Origin: Loxodes magnus
Taxonomy: Eukaryota > Ciliophora > Karyorelictea > Loxodida > Loxodidae
Reading direction: 5' to 3'
DNA: 64,000 nucleotides
Assembly (NCBI GenBank): GCA_946699065.1
Contig: CAMPDV010000092.1
Span: 682,001 to 746,000 of the forward strand
Position 1 is the stretch's first letter. Every line of letters starts with the position of its first letter. Position numbers and translations under genes: made by a program. Under the pieces are notes generated by a model, which was not told the DNA's origin, searched no databases, and worked only from the letters and a program-made list of their open reading frames with translations. Shown piece after piece: positions 38,824 to 51,400 of the stretch.

Positions 38824-39799
38824 AATGTCTTTTATTCTAAAGCTTTTAAATTGTTATATATATCTGTCTAAACTTACTTTCTAATAATATTAAAATGAGA
38901 TAGTCGAAGACTCTTATTATTATTTCCATCTAGGCTTTGAAATTAAATATAAGCTATTTCTAAAGATTTTTTAAGTAACTGGAACATTTTAAATTTCCAT
39001 TACGCTCTATTCTATTTATTAAATCCTTCATTAAATTTGCTACAAGAACGAATTTATAGCTTGCATGATAAAAGCACTATCTGAGTATTAGCCTTATAAA
39101 GAGCACAAAAATGTCCTGGTATTATAAGAACCAATATAAATCTAACAATCTAGCTAATAATTTAGGATAAAACGTAAAAAAGGCAATGAGAACCAATACA
39201 AAATACAAAAATAAAGATATTTTTATCCTTGAGCTTAACGTAAAAATAATAAAAAAAAGGAAAATTTGTAAAGGATAAAGAAATATAATTAGCTATTATA
39301 CAAAAATAAAATGATTTAATATAAGAATAAATCATGAAAAAACCTAGCTCTATAGGAAAACGAAGATAGGCAATATTTATTAAATATCTTTCCTTTAAAA
39401 AAAATTATATCAAATCCACTATTTAAAACTCCAAGTATCCTTTAAAATGCATGGAGAAAATTAACCATGTAAATTCTAATTATTTATGTAAAATAAATTT
39501 TTAGTTCGGCTTAAAAGAATAAAAGCACAAATAATAAATTAATATAAGTTAAGAGATAGGAGATATGTTGATTTAGTCAAATCAATATAAGACTAGCTAT
39601 TTTCTAACTTAGTAGTTCTATTTATAAATTTAATTTAGTTTAAAAGTTTTAAAATGTATGATAACTTATGAATAAATAATAGCAGAATTATCTTTTAAAG
39701 TTTTATTTTCAAATAAATGGCTGCAAGAAAACAAATTCCCAAACTTTTAAAGAAATTTATGATTCATATAAAATGTAAGAGATAGAGAGAACTTATTTT
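38824..39799. other. AT-rich stretch, no supported gene
   Basis: Contains a 67-codon open frame at 39111-39314 with many Lys/Asn codons that I could not separate from chance. No repeat or RNA gene was seen. Confidence 0.4.
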
Positions 39800-40687
39800 A
39801 TGAAGAAGGTAAGAAATTATTTAGTTAACTATAGTAAGAAACTCTTGCAAATGAGACTTGCCAATATGTGGTACAATTATGAAAAAGAAATTCCTAAAAA
39901 TAATCTAAAGAAGATATTTCATTAATCATACCTTCAGATAGTAATTTTTATTAAAGTAGTTGTTTCATAAGAGTGTACTAAAGAAAGTAAGCATCAATGA
40001 CAACTAGTAGATAATTTAAGCAACTTTACTTCGCATATCTCTTTGAATCTTTTTCAGAAGCTTTTATATCAATTTTCAGATCTTAGACCAATTTTATTTA
40101 GATAAACCTAGGAATATACACTCTAATCCCATATTAAAGAATAGAAGAATACATGAATGTTATCACTATTCAACTAAATTCTCTTTATAGGGATTATCAA
40201 ATACATATAATAAATAAAAATCTCAATATCACAGAATGATATCAAAATCAAAATAAGCATTAAAAATTATCTTTCATCCACACAAAAGCCAATACAAGTG
40301 CTAAAATCAATTCTTCTTAGAATTATTATTCTTCTAATGCTAATTTATTTCCATGCTTAATTCTTAGCTTATAAATAATCTAAAATTATGATCTGTAAAA
40401 TTAGAAAAATTATAATATATTAGCTTGAAATGAAAGGATATGCTGAATAAATTTAAGTGAACAAGTTAAAGTTAAGTATCTTATACTCTAAGATCAAACT
40501 GAATATGTAAGAACTTAATTGAGTCATAAGTATATTTTAGTATTAGCTACATGGACTTAAGATTATATCAATGAACATGAGAACCTTAGTTTCTAAAAAT
40601 TATTATATTAATCTAAAAAAATAATTTAATGATGGTATGATTTAGAAGTTGTGGCTAAAATTAATTTTTGATATTCTTCAGAAATGA
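39800..40687 (+). CDS. possible hypothetical protein with one hydrophobic helix
   Basis: ATG 39800 to TGA 40685-40687 gives 295 residues with three internal TGA at KHQWQL, NTWML and LNWVI. The start (MRLANMWYNYEKEIPKNN) and middle (QECTKESKHQ, LVDNLSNFTSHIS) are balanced. One segment (ILLRIIILLMLIYFHA) could span a membrane. Its TGA overlaps the next candidate ATG as ATGA. No family is recognised; support is compositional. Confidence 0.4.
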
Positions 40688-42454
40688 AAGCAAACATAGT
40701 GAAATTATTAAATTTACTTTACTAGATAAAAACAGTCTTTGAAGATACTTATTTAACAAAGTTGATAGATATTTACCTCTTTAATAGAAGCATTAACTCC
40801 AACTCCTTCATCATGGTAAGTCTTTCTCATCCTTAAATTACAAAAGTCAGTACTTTATAGAATTTATTTCTTATTTCAACATATTAAGAATTTAAGCTAA
40901 CGGTAGAAGATCATATGGTATAGTTGCGTCTATTTTAATAGCAATAGGAGTTAATTGCGGTTTATTATAATTAAATAAATAAAGCGAAATTTATAAATAA
41001 AGATGCAAATATTTTAATTAATTTAAGCTAAAAAAACTAAATACACACTTATTCTTAAATTAGAAAACAGAGTAGGCATAATGGTTTTAAATATCACCTG
41101 CATATTAAAGCGATGATGATGACAACCTAATTACTATAAAAGAATAAGTCTCAACATCTATATTTTTGAAAATAAATTACAGATAAAATGGAGGAAAAAT
41201 GCTTTTGAGCGAAATTTATCTAATACTCTATCTTTAAATTAGCTGGACTAGTAAGGTGGAAGACTTATTCTTATAATTTTATAAATTTCTTTGAATTCTA
41301 AAGAAATAAAAGGCTAGTAATGTTTTCCTTTATAAGTTAAAAGATAAATAATTTAAATGTAATTGGGATGAATATTCTCTTCTATTAGGATAGCAAAGCT
41401 TATGGGAGAGTTTATAAAAGAGAAGGTAATGGTTGATTTAAAGTGTTCATATAATTTATTTTCTTAAAGTCATGATGGCAGGTATAACGTATTTTAGTGT
41501 TTATTACGTTTAAAAATTAAACTTCAGAGACTTTAAAATCGCGAGATTAAAAATATATATAAAATATAGGAAGTTTGAAGTAATTTAGAAAATACATCTG
41601 CCAAGGCATGAGAAACAACATCCAAATATTAATAAGGATAGCAATCCAATATAATATTTGGGCTTGATCTATCGATTAAAGATTCTTTGAAACAAACTTC
41701 TGACTCAAAAGGGATATATATAAATCAGGAAAGTAAGCATAAATTGTGCAAAATCAATGTAGCGATTGTAAAGGATTGATATAAGATTAAATAAAAGTTC
41801 AAGAAATCTTAGAGAACTTTACAAATAGAAAAATGATAAGAGTGCAAAAATAAACTTAAGAATGTTTTAACCGTAAAAGAAGCTTTATAAACTTGACTTA
41901 AGCGTACTTTTCCTTAAATTGAACATTCTAAGTTGATTATCAATTAGAAATGCAAGATCAATTATTTCATTATTTAGAATTTTAAATTCTTGCAAATGAA
42001 TTTGGAATAAAAATTCAAATTTCTTTTAGAAAATAAATCTTTTCATTAATTCAGAGATCTAAAGATTAAAATTTAGTAAACAAATACTACTTTGCATAGC
42101 TTCATGAAGTAAAAGACAAAATTACTTAGATTTGCTTTTTTAACAGAATGATATAAAGAAAAGAAGTCAAAATTTTGGATTATACAGTAAGATTAAGGGA
42201 AAGAAGATGTTGTTTTGTATACTGAATGCTTAGGAAAAGTTTTGATAAGAAAATAGAAAGATCTAAAAGAGTGGATTAAAGCTGAAACTAATTTTAAGAG
42301 TTTACACTTAATTATATAACTTAGAAATTAAGAGTAATGAATAGAAAATAAAACCAAGTCAGAGGGAGGCAAAGCAATTGCAAGTGTGCTCGTTCATTAA
42401 GGTGAAAATAATTATCCTTGCTATAAGTGTAAAGAGGCAAAGTGCTGTTCATGA
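40684..42454 (+). CDS. candidate hypothetical protein, two exons, Cys-rich tail
   Basis: Exon 1 (40684-41409) and exon 2 (41426-42454) are joined if GTTTATAAAAGAGAAG at 41410-41425 (16 nt) is an intron, giving about 584 residues. Exon 2 is the better supported: G-rich first codon positions and segments such as MVDLKCSYNLF, SLKQTSDSKGIYINQESKH, KEDVVLYTECLGKVLI and GGKAIASVLVHQGENN. It ends in a cysteine cluster (CYKCKEAKCCS) before TGA 42452-42454. An earlier in-frame TGA at 42338 is followed by good coding sequence and is taken as Trp. I find no known domain. AYGRVYK in exon 1 superficially recalls a kinase glycine loop, but nothing else fits. Confidence 0.5.
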
Positions 42455-42639
42455 TTGGTTAAGCTTTAGATAGTTAGATTGTAGGTTTTATGAATAATAA
42501 AAAAAGCGTTTTATTTAAAAGGCTAAAAATAATCAAACTTTTATATCTTTTTAATCAATTTTCTACAATTTCTATTCCTTCTCTTTCCTTTGTTGTTATA
42601 TGAATTATCATGAATATTATTCCTATGTAAACTCACATA

Positions 42640-43995
42640 TTTTCTTAGATAAAAATTAAATAAATTTAAAAATTAAATAATGCTTAAGATATAGTTGCAG
42701 CAATATAAGTTCAATACTTTAAGCAACATTTGAATCATCAATTTTTCTTTGCCATTTAGAAGAAAAATATTTACCAAGAAAGTCTGGGTTAGATGTATTG
42801 ATAAGACTTTAATAAATAAAAAATTCTTCATTTTATAAAGCTTAAAGAATTTAAAATGCTTCAATTAGGCTTTTCAATAAAAAAATTAGACTTATTTCCA
42901 AATACTTTCTAAATAATTTAATACTATATCAGCTCGAATCTCCTTTTTACTTTCATTAAATAAGAAACACTTAGAATAATTCTCAATAATATAATCTGCC
43001 TAAAACATTAATTTCTATATTTATAAGCTTAGTAAAAGGATAGGATTTATATAAAGGCGAATTCAATATACTTAAAGCTTTATTAATGATCGAAGGAGTA
43101 ATAACTACTATCCTTATTATTTAAACCACACTTTCTTAATTTAAATAGATTTAACTGCATTAAATTAAGTTCTGATTTTTATACTCGATGTATGGCTCTC
43201 ATTTTAGAAACTCTTAATGATAAATTATTTTCAGTATAATTAATTTTAGGATATTCAGGAGATCTAATCTTCATCGATAATATTTTTTTGCTAAATATTA
43301 TTTTATCTATACTTGTATCTCTTAAAATACAATTAGATCATTTTGAACAATCTACTATGATTAAGAAATTTCTTTGATTAATGTTTTCTCTATCTGATTT
43401 ATTCATATTAGATTAATTCCAATATTCCACCGACATTTATCTAAATAATAAACTAATTAACAGCTGTTTATTTTATCTTTTCTCTTTAAACGAAAAATCT
43501 TACATATTTGAACAGAGTTCTTAGTGGAAGATCCTATCCCTCATATAGCAACTCATGTATTTTTGCTTAATCAAAGCTCTGCTAATTGGATCTTAATTAT
43601 TTTGATATTCAGGTATCTTCTTTAACTCTTTAAAAATTTTTGTTTGCATCAAAATAAAAGACAAGAATATACATGAGTCTCTTTATTATCTTTATGATAG
43701 AATAACTTAACTTGAATATTTATTTTTTATATCTACATTTTTTATAATTATTTATATAGAACATTTCCTTTATTCAAAAGTAAATTAAGCAAATTTAGTT
43801 AGAACTTGCATAAGCCTTGGCTATTACAATATATGCTAATAGTACAATATAATGTTGTAAGCTACCTGAAATTTTCATATTATATAAATTTCTCGCAACT
43901 ATCTTGCTGAGATAAGGCAAATAAGAAAACATTAATTGAAATCTTTCAAATAAATTCTGCCAAAAGGTTGTAAGACTCGATCCCTCCTTATTCAT
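42640..43995 (-). CDS. candidate hypothetical membrane-associated protein
   Basis: From ATG 43995 (MNKEGSSLTTFWQNLFERF) one minus-strand frame reads through to about 42640 with TGA at Trp-like positions. A hydrophobic segment (YIVLLAYIVIAKAYA) follows the start. The best-balanced parts are near 43450-43620 (QAKIHELLYEGQDLPLRT) and 42870-43000 (ADYIIENYSKCFLFNESKKE). Between them composition weakens, so unseen introns or decay are possible. The 3' end is not fixed. It is convergent with the gene ending at 42454. No family is recognised. Confidence 0.35.
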
Positions 43996-43999
43996 TGCA

Positions 44000-45160
44000 G
44001 TTTAATATACTATCTTTCTCTCTAATTTGCAAAATTACTTTGATCACTCTTTAAAAATCTTTAAAAATCTTTAAATAGCTTTTGATGTTAAGAATATTTA
44101 TGAATAAACCATTTTCTCCTTCGAATAAAGGAAGTCGAAAATCGTAAGTATATTATGTAAAAATTCAAATTAAGAAACTTTATTATAATCTGAAAAATCG
44201 TTGAGAGAATATATATATATATATATATATTCTTATTTAATTTAAGGATATAAGTTATCTAATTTTAAAATTAGTATAGTAGAAGTTTATAATTGATATT
44301 CCATCAATAGTATCTTTAGTCTATCTTTAACTACATACATCGCTATTTTGAGTTCAGCTTTCTAAAAAAACTATTCCTTTGCATTATATTAGCATTTTAC
44401 TATCTGTCTTTCGATAAGGCTTTTCTATTTAATTAAGTTAGCCTTACAAAGCATAAAATTTTCATTTTATTACTATAATTGTAGGAAGAATTTATAAATA
44501 TAATCAATATAATTGATTTAATAGTTTTATTTCTCAGCCTCACTTGTTCAATTTTAAGCTATTCCTTTTTTATTCTAATTAAGTATATTTAATTTTAGAA
44601 CTATTCAGATATATAGCTTGATATTTATTTCTAGATATAGAAATTTAATTATCAGCTCATTTCGACAAATATTTAACAAAGTGATCAGTTTAAATCTTTG
44701 ACAATTTTTGTAGTATAAGATTCATTTCATTGACTAAATACATAGTCCTGACAGAATATGCTGAAAAAACATTATTAGTAACCTCACGAGCTGAATTCTA
44801 ATAATTGAGTTCATTTTTAAAAAATAGCTTAAAGATAATTAAAACTCATCTAGGCCAAAAAAAGACTAAAATGAATCTTATTTATAGCTTGACGAAGCTT
44901 ATGCCGTTTATTGATGATAGAATACTTAAACAAAGCAATACGGATAAATTAATTTTATAGACAACTCATATCCACTTTATTAATACTTTTTATCATAATC
45001 TCTACTAAATTCATTCTACTTCTATTTAAAGCAGCTCAATAGCTAGACTTTTATATTAATATTATTAAATAAATTGTTTAGCGGATCCAGACAGTCACCG
45101 CTTAAAAGAAGTTTTTAAGTTTAAGCCTATTTTTTAACGAGCTCTAGAACTCGCGAGTCT
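44000..45160. other. AT-rich stretch with an (AT)n run
   Basis: Contains an alternating AT run at about 44209-44230. Plus-strand frames near 44740-45150 look moderately protein-like, but at their end they lie antisense to the tail of the zinc-knuckle ORF. I could not support a gene. Confidence 0.4.
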
Positions 45161-45169
45161 TGTATTTCT

Positions 45170-45996
45170 TGTCTTCCATCTTTTGTCATTTCATTCGTTT
45201 GTCGTTTTTCCCAATATTTCCAATTCAAGGTCCGTTTTCAATCTATAAACTTTTCCATTCTCTCTACATCAGATTTGGTTTTTCCTTTTTTTATCTACTG
45301 TATAACTTGCTTTTTCCATGAATTTTCCTTTACTTTTCCGAATTATCCACAGTTCTTCCACAGATGATATTTATTATTGCAGTAGTAGCATAGTTTCCTT
45401 ATCTTAAGTCCTTTTTATTGATTCGGGTTGGAATTCTTTTCTATTTTCATCTTATCGGAACTGAAATTCTATTCTGATAGAATCTGCTAGCTTTGGAGAT
45501 TCTTTTGACTTTGCAAAATGTTTTCAAACTGCTAGTCTGGGCTTGGATCTACTGAACTTGGGAATTAGTCTGACTGAACTGTTCTTGTTAGTACTTCCAT
45601 AGAGCATTGATTTATCTTTCCTAGTTAGACATTCTGAGGTCTAATGTGTCTTGCAGTCCGTGCTGGATCTATTGTGATAGTTTTTCATTCTCTTTACGAA
45701 GCGTCCTAACCTCTTCCTGGAGTTCAACACCACTTTGATGAGCTGTTCCATGACATTTATCCAGAAGGATTAAACTCAGATACCTCCTAGTGGAGAGCAG
45801 ACTTCATCTGCTTTCTCGGTTTCTCTTCTGAGGTAGGGGTTTCCACGTGTTAGGCTTTCTTAAAATTTTGCTATTCTTCCTGGTTGGACTAGGTTCCAGG
45901 ATATTAAGGTTAAGCGAGAGAAAGCTAATTGGCTTTCAGTTTTCTCTCCTATTTCTAGGAGGTGGTGTAAAAACCAGATCTAAAGCCTTCCACCAT
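45170..45996 (-). pseudogene. coiled-coil / CCHC zinc-knuckle ORF, frameshifted copy
   Basis: The ATG at 45996 opens MVEGFRSGFYTTSQK, matching the leader of the plus-strand copy at 37621. A coiled coil (VELQEEVRTLRKENEKLSQQ) and a CCHC knuckle (CYYCNNKYHLWKNC, about 45350-45393) follow, but leader, coil and knuckle lie in different frames. Reading past the knuckle gives a basic tail with TGA at DWKRT. Order and leader show common descent with 36640-37215 and 37785-38435. The DNA is GC-richer than its flanks. It is probably a degenerate element copy. Confidence 0.7.
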
Positions 45997-46010
45997 TTTT
46001 TTATTATTAG

Positions 46011-48379
46011 CTAGATTTTTATTTATTCTCTTTATTTTCTATTTTAAAGTTATTTTATTTTAATTCCCAAATAAAAAAAGGTAGGATATACAAACATTTA
46101 GATTTAAAAAATAAAATATATAGCACAGTCATTGCAATTAATATCTCCTTTATGAAGCTAAATATTAATACTAGAGAAATTCCTTTAAAATCAAAATTTA
46201 TTACTTCGAAGACAGCTATAATAGCATGGGAATAAATTATCTAAATACTCCCTTTATATTGCTTGCTTTTACTAAATTATACTTATGCTTGATTTTGATC
46301 TTTTATTAAGAAAGAAGACTCAAGTATCTGGGGCTAGATTAAAAGTACTCATACGTAATATGTCTTAAATATCTTATACGTTATATATCAACTAGATAGC
46401 GCATTTTAGATAAATTTCCATTAAAATTTGATATAGTGTTACCAAAGATCCAAAGCAAGGCTCGTATGAATAATTCCGTTAGCTTTACCAACTATATTAA
46501 GTTTCCTCTCTTTTCAAGCTTTAAAAAAATTTCATATAGACTAGAAGAATTTTTCCTAAATGTTTGGTAAAAAAGTAAATTAACTTTATATAATTTATAT
46601 ACAGATAATCAAATACTCCTTCAAATTTTATTCACCTTACTATACTTGCAAGAATTATATTTCAATAATATATGCATAATAAAACCTTAGCATTTGCCTA
46701 ATTATATCAAACTTTTTATTTTAGAAAAGAGATAAAAATCAAAAGGCTTATATTTTATTCCATAAATCATGCATTTTTGTCTATTATTTAATTAAAAATA
46801 AGCTTTTCTTTTCTAACAATTACAACTATTCTTCTACTTAAGAAGAAAGGGATCAAGAATGAGTTTTGTATATTTTGTCAGCACTTTTAGCTATAAATCT
46901 TAATTATTTAGCTTATTTAGTTTCTTTTTACTTGCTTCTAGTTGAAGAATAATATTCTCTATTGATTTTATTTAAAATTATTATGTAAGTAAGAAATCAT
47001 TAGGCTATCATTCTCATGTGATAATCTTAATAATCTTTTGTGTATCTTGGTTGCCTTATATTATTTAATCATATGAACCAAAATTTTTAACTTATATATA
47101 AGAATTAGATTAATGGAAATAGAGCAAATAAGCTCTTTAGATTAAATAAGGCTCTGTCTCAAAAAATTAACGAGAGAAAGTATAGGAACTTCAATAGTAG
47201 TAAAAAGGAAGGATTATTTTGCCAATTTAATTGAGAAGAATTTCTTTTAAAAGGCAAGCAAAAGTTGAAATAAAAGCAGATTAGCTAATTTAACATTATT
47301 CATCTTCTATTAATCCTTAGCTTTAATTATCTTGCTTAATTTTAGTACTTTCTTTTCTTAATAATTTAAGTTTAGTTCTTAAAGTTGTTTTTATAAACTG
47401 TATTGGTTCTGAGATAAATTTTAGCTCTTTTCTTTGTTAATTATATTTATATATGTCTTAAATCCTATGATGAGCTTTAAATATCAGCTTTTTGCCTTTT
47501 ATTCTCTATTTCTTTAACATTATTTGCTAAAAAGGAAACTTTTATCGGGATATTTTGTTAGAAAATAGGCTTTATTTTCCTTTTTTAGTGAAATTTGATC
47601 CTTAAAAATATGGATAATGTTGGTACCCTAAACTAATACTTTTATCTATAATCAACTTTATTTTTTAATAAGCAAATTTAAACTTTAGAGACAGAATCTA
47701 AGCTAAAGCCAGACTTTCAGTATATTGATTGATAGGAAAGGTTAAGATATTTATTCCTACAAGGTAAAAGCCTAAAAGATAGAATAGTACTATATTACTA
47801 AGAAATAAGATTAAAGTTCTTAAAAAGGTATAAAATCCCATTATTCTAAAACTAGATAGCTGAATGTATATTCCTTATTTCTATTAATTTTAATCTTTCT
47901 TATTACCTTCTGCATATAACCCTTTAGTCTTAGAATTTAATTTCATTTAATCATTTTAACTACTTAATTAATTTAAGTCATGTTCAAAATTCATATAAAT
48001 GCTCACTTTTGCTTTTTTAAAAATTAAAGAATATAAAGAGATTTTTAATAGCTACAATAGCTGTTTTATCTCTTATAACTTAATTATATAGATATGTCTT
48101 GAAATATATCTATGTTAAGACATAGCCAATCACTTATATATTATATAACACCAAATCTATTTTCTATTTCAATACTTATAATCATACTAGTCAGAATATA
48201 AGCTAATTTTAATCTAAGAAATTAATTAAATTTAGTACAATAAAATTATCAAAATTCATCAATAGCACTATAATATGAACTATAGAAGTAATCACTTTAC
48301 TTTCTTGTTTCAATATAATGAGTTTACTATGTGTAAATGATTTTAATTATTTACTTTAGCTAAAATTTATTTCATTAAA
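46011..48379. other. AT-rich stretch upstream of the surface-protein gene
   Basis: No supported gene. An open frame at 46859-47470 begins with hydrophobic segments and ends Gln-rich, but is not distinguishable from chance. No RNA gene was seen. Confidence 0.45.
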
Positions 48380-48420
48380 ACGTGGTAAAATTTGTTAAAT
48401 GTGTATAACGTTTGCCACGT
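48380..48420. promoter_or_regulatory. imperfect inverted repeat upstream of the surface-protein gene
   Basis: ACGTGGTAAA and TTTGCCACGT form a 10-bp inverted repeat with one mismatch and a 21-bp spacer, ending about 50 bp before the start codon. The position fits a promoter or 5' UTR element; the role is unproven. Confidence 0.3.
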
Positions 48421-48471
48421 AAAGATTTAATATTATCTTTAAAGAAAAGAATGACTAACTTAACTATAAAA

Positions 48472-51400
48472 ATGAGATTCTTTATAGATTTAGCAAAGAT
48501 TCTTTTCTAATTCTTATGCTTTTTCTCAATAATTTAGATATCATGTTCTTGGTCTTATGTTACTATACCAAATACTGGAGTTTATTACTAAGACAAAAGC
48601 TTTAGTTAATCATATACGTGAAGTAATTATGGAGTTAATCCTGCTGTGGATAATCCAGGAAAGTTAAGTTATACTGTATGAATTTATCCAACTGATTGCT
48701 CTAACTAAAATATAGCTTATATTTTTTCATTTAAAGATTGCTGTACAAGATGGTAAGCATGATATATCAAAATTTCTGCTAATACAATTACTTAATTTGG
48801 ACTAACAGGTGATGCTGGAACAGACACTTTAGGCATTAACATTCCTTGTGGATAATGAACATTTTTTGCAAGTACTTTAACAACGTTATGGCTATTAAAA
48901 AATGCTGCATTTAAAGAATTAAGACTTTGTGCTGGAGATTTAAGTAGCCTATCATGTGGAGTCTATTTAAGTACATAAAAAATGACAGTATCTAGTGGAG
49001 ATAATTTATATTTAGGATATTATAGTTCGAGTGCTTCTAATTTTTAAGGATATGTTTTATAGCAAAGGTATTACAAAAGTGATGCAAATATGGATTAGTC
49101 AGATTATTAAAATATTATTAATTCTGATGCCCCTTGTCAAACTCACTTTTTAACGTGTTATGCATGTACAACATCAGCAGTATGTGACTCATTATGTGAA
49201 TCAATTTAATACTATAAAACATCCGATTCCAAATGTTATTAGTGTTCAAGTGCTATTTCTTAATGTAATCAATGTGCAGAAAATGCCATACAAGTAGTAA
49301 CCTGTAGTGCATGCAATAATCCATATAAATTAACATTGGGAACTTGCTAAAGTAACTGCGACGTTACTTAATAAGACTCAGACAGTAATAGAATTTGTTT
49401 AAATTGTAACTTAGTTTTAAGTAATTGCTAATAATGTAATGAAGCTGGGAGTTAATGTACTCTATGCGATTCAAACTTTTATATTGGTGGAGATAATTAA
49501 TGTCATCCTTGTACAGACTTCGATACTTAATGTGTTGCTTGCTCTATTTCAGGATGCACTTCATGTAATAACCCTTTAAAATCAACAATTGGTATTTGCT
49601 AAAACAATTGTGATAATACTCAGTAGGATAGTAACTCAGATAGAATTTGTTAGAATTGTAACTTAGTTCTATCTAACTGTTAGGAGTGTAATGAGGCAGG
49701 TACATAGTGTACTCTATGTGACAATGGATATTATATAGGTGGAGATAATCTTTGCTACTCTTGTACCATTATAGATGCTTAGTGTTCTTCTTGTGCAAAT
49801 GGAATAACTTGTGATGGATGTAACAATCCATTTAAACTTACATTGAATACTTGCTAAAGTAATTGCGATTCTACTTAATAAGACTCAGACAGTAATAAAA
49901 TTTGTTTAAATTGTAATTTAGTTTTAAGTAATTGCTAATAATGTAATGAAGCTGGTAGTTAATGTACTCTATGCGATTCAAACTTTTATATTGGTGGAGA
50001 TAATTAATGTCATCCTTGTACAGACTTCGATGCTTAATGTGTTGCTTGCTCTATTTCAGGATGCACTTCATGTAATAACCCTTTAAAATCAACAATTGGT
50101 ATTTGCTAAAACAATTGTGATACTACTCAGTAGGATAGTAACTCAGATAGAATTTGTTAGAATTGTAACTTAGTTCTATCTAACTGTTAGGAGTGTAATG
50201 AGATAGGTACATAGTGTACTCTATGTGACAATGGATATTATATAGGTGGAGATAATCTTTGCTACTCTTGTACTATTATAGATGCTTAGTGTTCTTCTTG
50301 TGCAAATGGAATAACTTGTGATGGATGTAACAATCCATATAAACTTACATTGAATACTTGCTAAAGTAATTGCGATATAACTTAATAAGACTCAGACAGT
50401 AATAGAATTTGCTTAAATTGTAACTTAGTTTTAAGTAACTGTTTAACATGTAATGGAGCTGGAAACTAGTGCTCATTATGCGATAATGGATTCTATATCC
50501 ATGCTGATTAAAAATGCCACTAATGCTCTGAAAGTATACCTTTTTGCTAATTTTGTTCTCAAGATGGGTCCACTTGCTTAAGTTGCCTTTTCCCTTAGGT
50601 TTTAGATAATAATTAATGCCTGAACTAATGTTCTTCATCCAAATAAGATAGTAACTCTGATAGAATATGCTAAATTTGCAGCTTAGCTTTACCTAACTGT
50701 TTATAGTGCAACCATTAAGGAAATGCATGCACATAATGTGATTCTGGCTACTACATAGATTAAGCTTAACATTGTTCATTTTGCTATAATTAAATTTAAG
50801 GATGTTAGTCTTGCGACTAACCAGGTTAAGTTTGCTATTCATGCTTAAATCCTAAAAAGCTAGTTTATAATTCCTGTGTTGATGATTGCCCAGCTACTCA
50901 TTATGATGATGGAAGCAGAATTTGCAATTTTTGTTAAAATTCAATTAATAACTGTATTGAGTGTAATGAGTTAGGTACTATTTGTACTCTCTGCTAATCA
51001 GGTTATTACATTAATAATTTGAACCTATGTTCTCCTTGCAGTACTTCTATACCTAATTGTAACACCTGTGATCAATAAGGAATTTACTGTAACTCTTGCA
51101 ATTTTCCTTATAAACTAAGCTTTAATTAATGTGTAGCATAATGTCCTACCATCTAGTTTGACGATGGAAGTAGAGTTTGCTAGTCTTGCTAGGTAATTCT
51201 TAATAATTGTATTTAATGCAGCTAAACAGGAGACGCTTGCACTTCATGCGTAAATGGATATTTCGTAAACTAAAATGATTTAAAATGCCATGAATGTAAA
51301 GAAAGCATTTCCTTCTGTAGCTAATGTTCTTAAGATGGTGCTACTTGTCAATTTTGTGATTTTCCTAAAAAATTGACTAATAATAAGTGCTAAGATAGAT

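Noticed and set aside
39111-39314. 67-codon Lys/Asn-rich open frame
   Set aside because: Too short and too biased in composition to support.
41380-41440. AYGRVYK resembling a protein kinase glycine-rich loop
   Set aside because: No VAIK, HRD or DFG motif follows at the expected spacing, so a kinase is not supported.
44209-44230. Alternating (AT)n run as an origin or terminator
   Set aside because: Simple dinucleotide runs are expected in DNA this AT-rich, and nothing around it suggests a function.
44740-45150. Plus-strand open frame with moderately balanced composition
   Set aside because: Its end lies antisense to the tail of the zinc-knuckle ORF, and extending it upstream shows it stays open only because of the code.
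46859-47470. 204-codon open frame with hydrophobic start and Gln-rich tail
   Set aside because: Not distinguishable from chance under a code with only TGA as stop.
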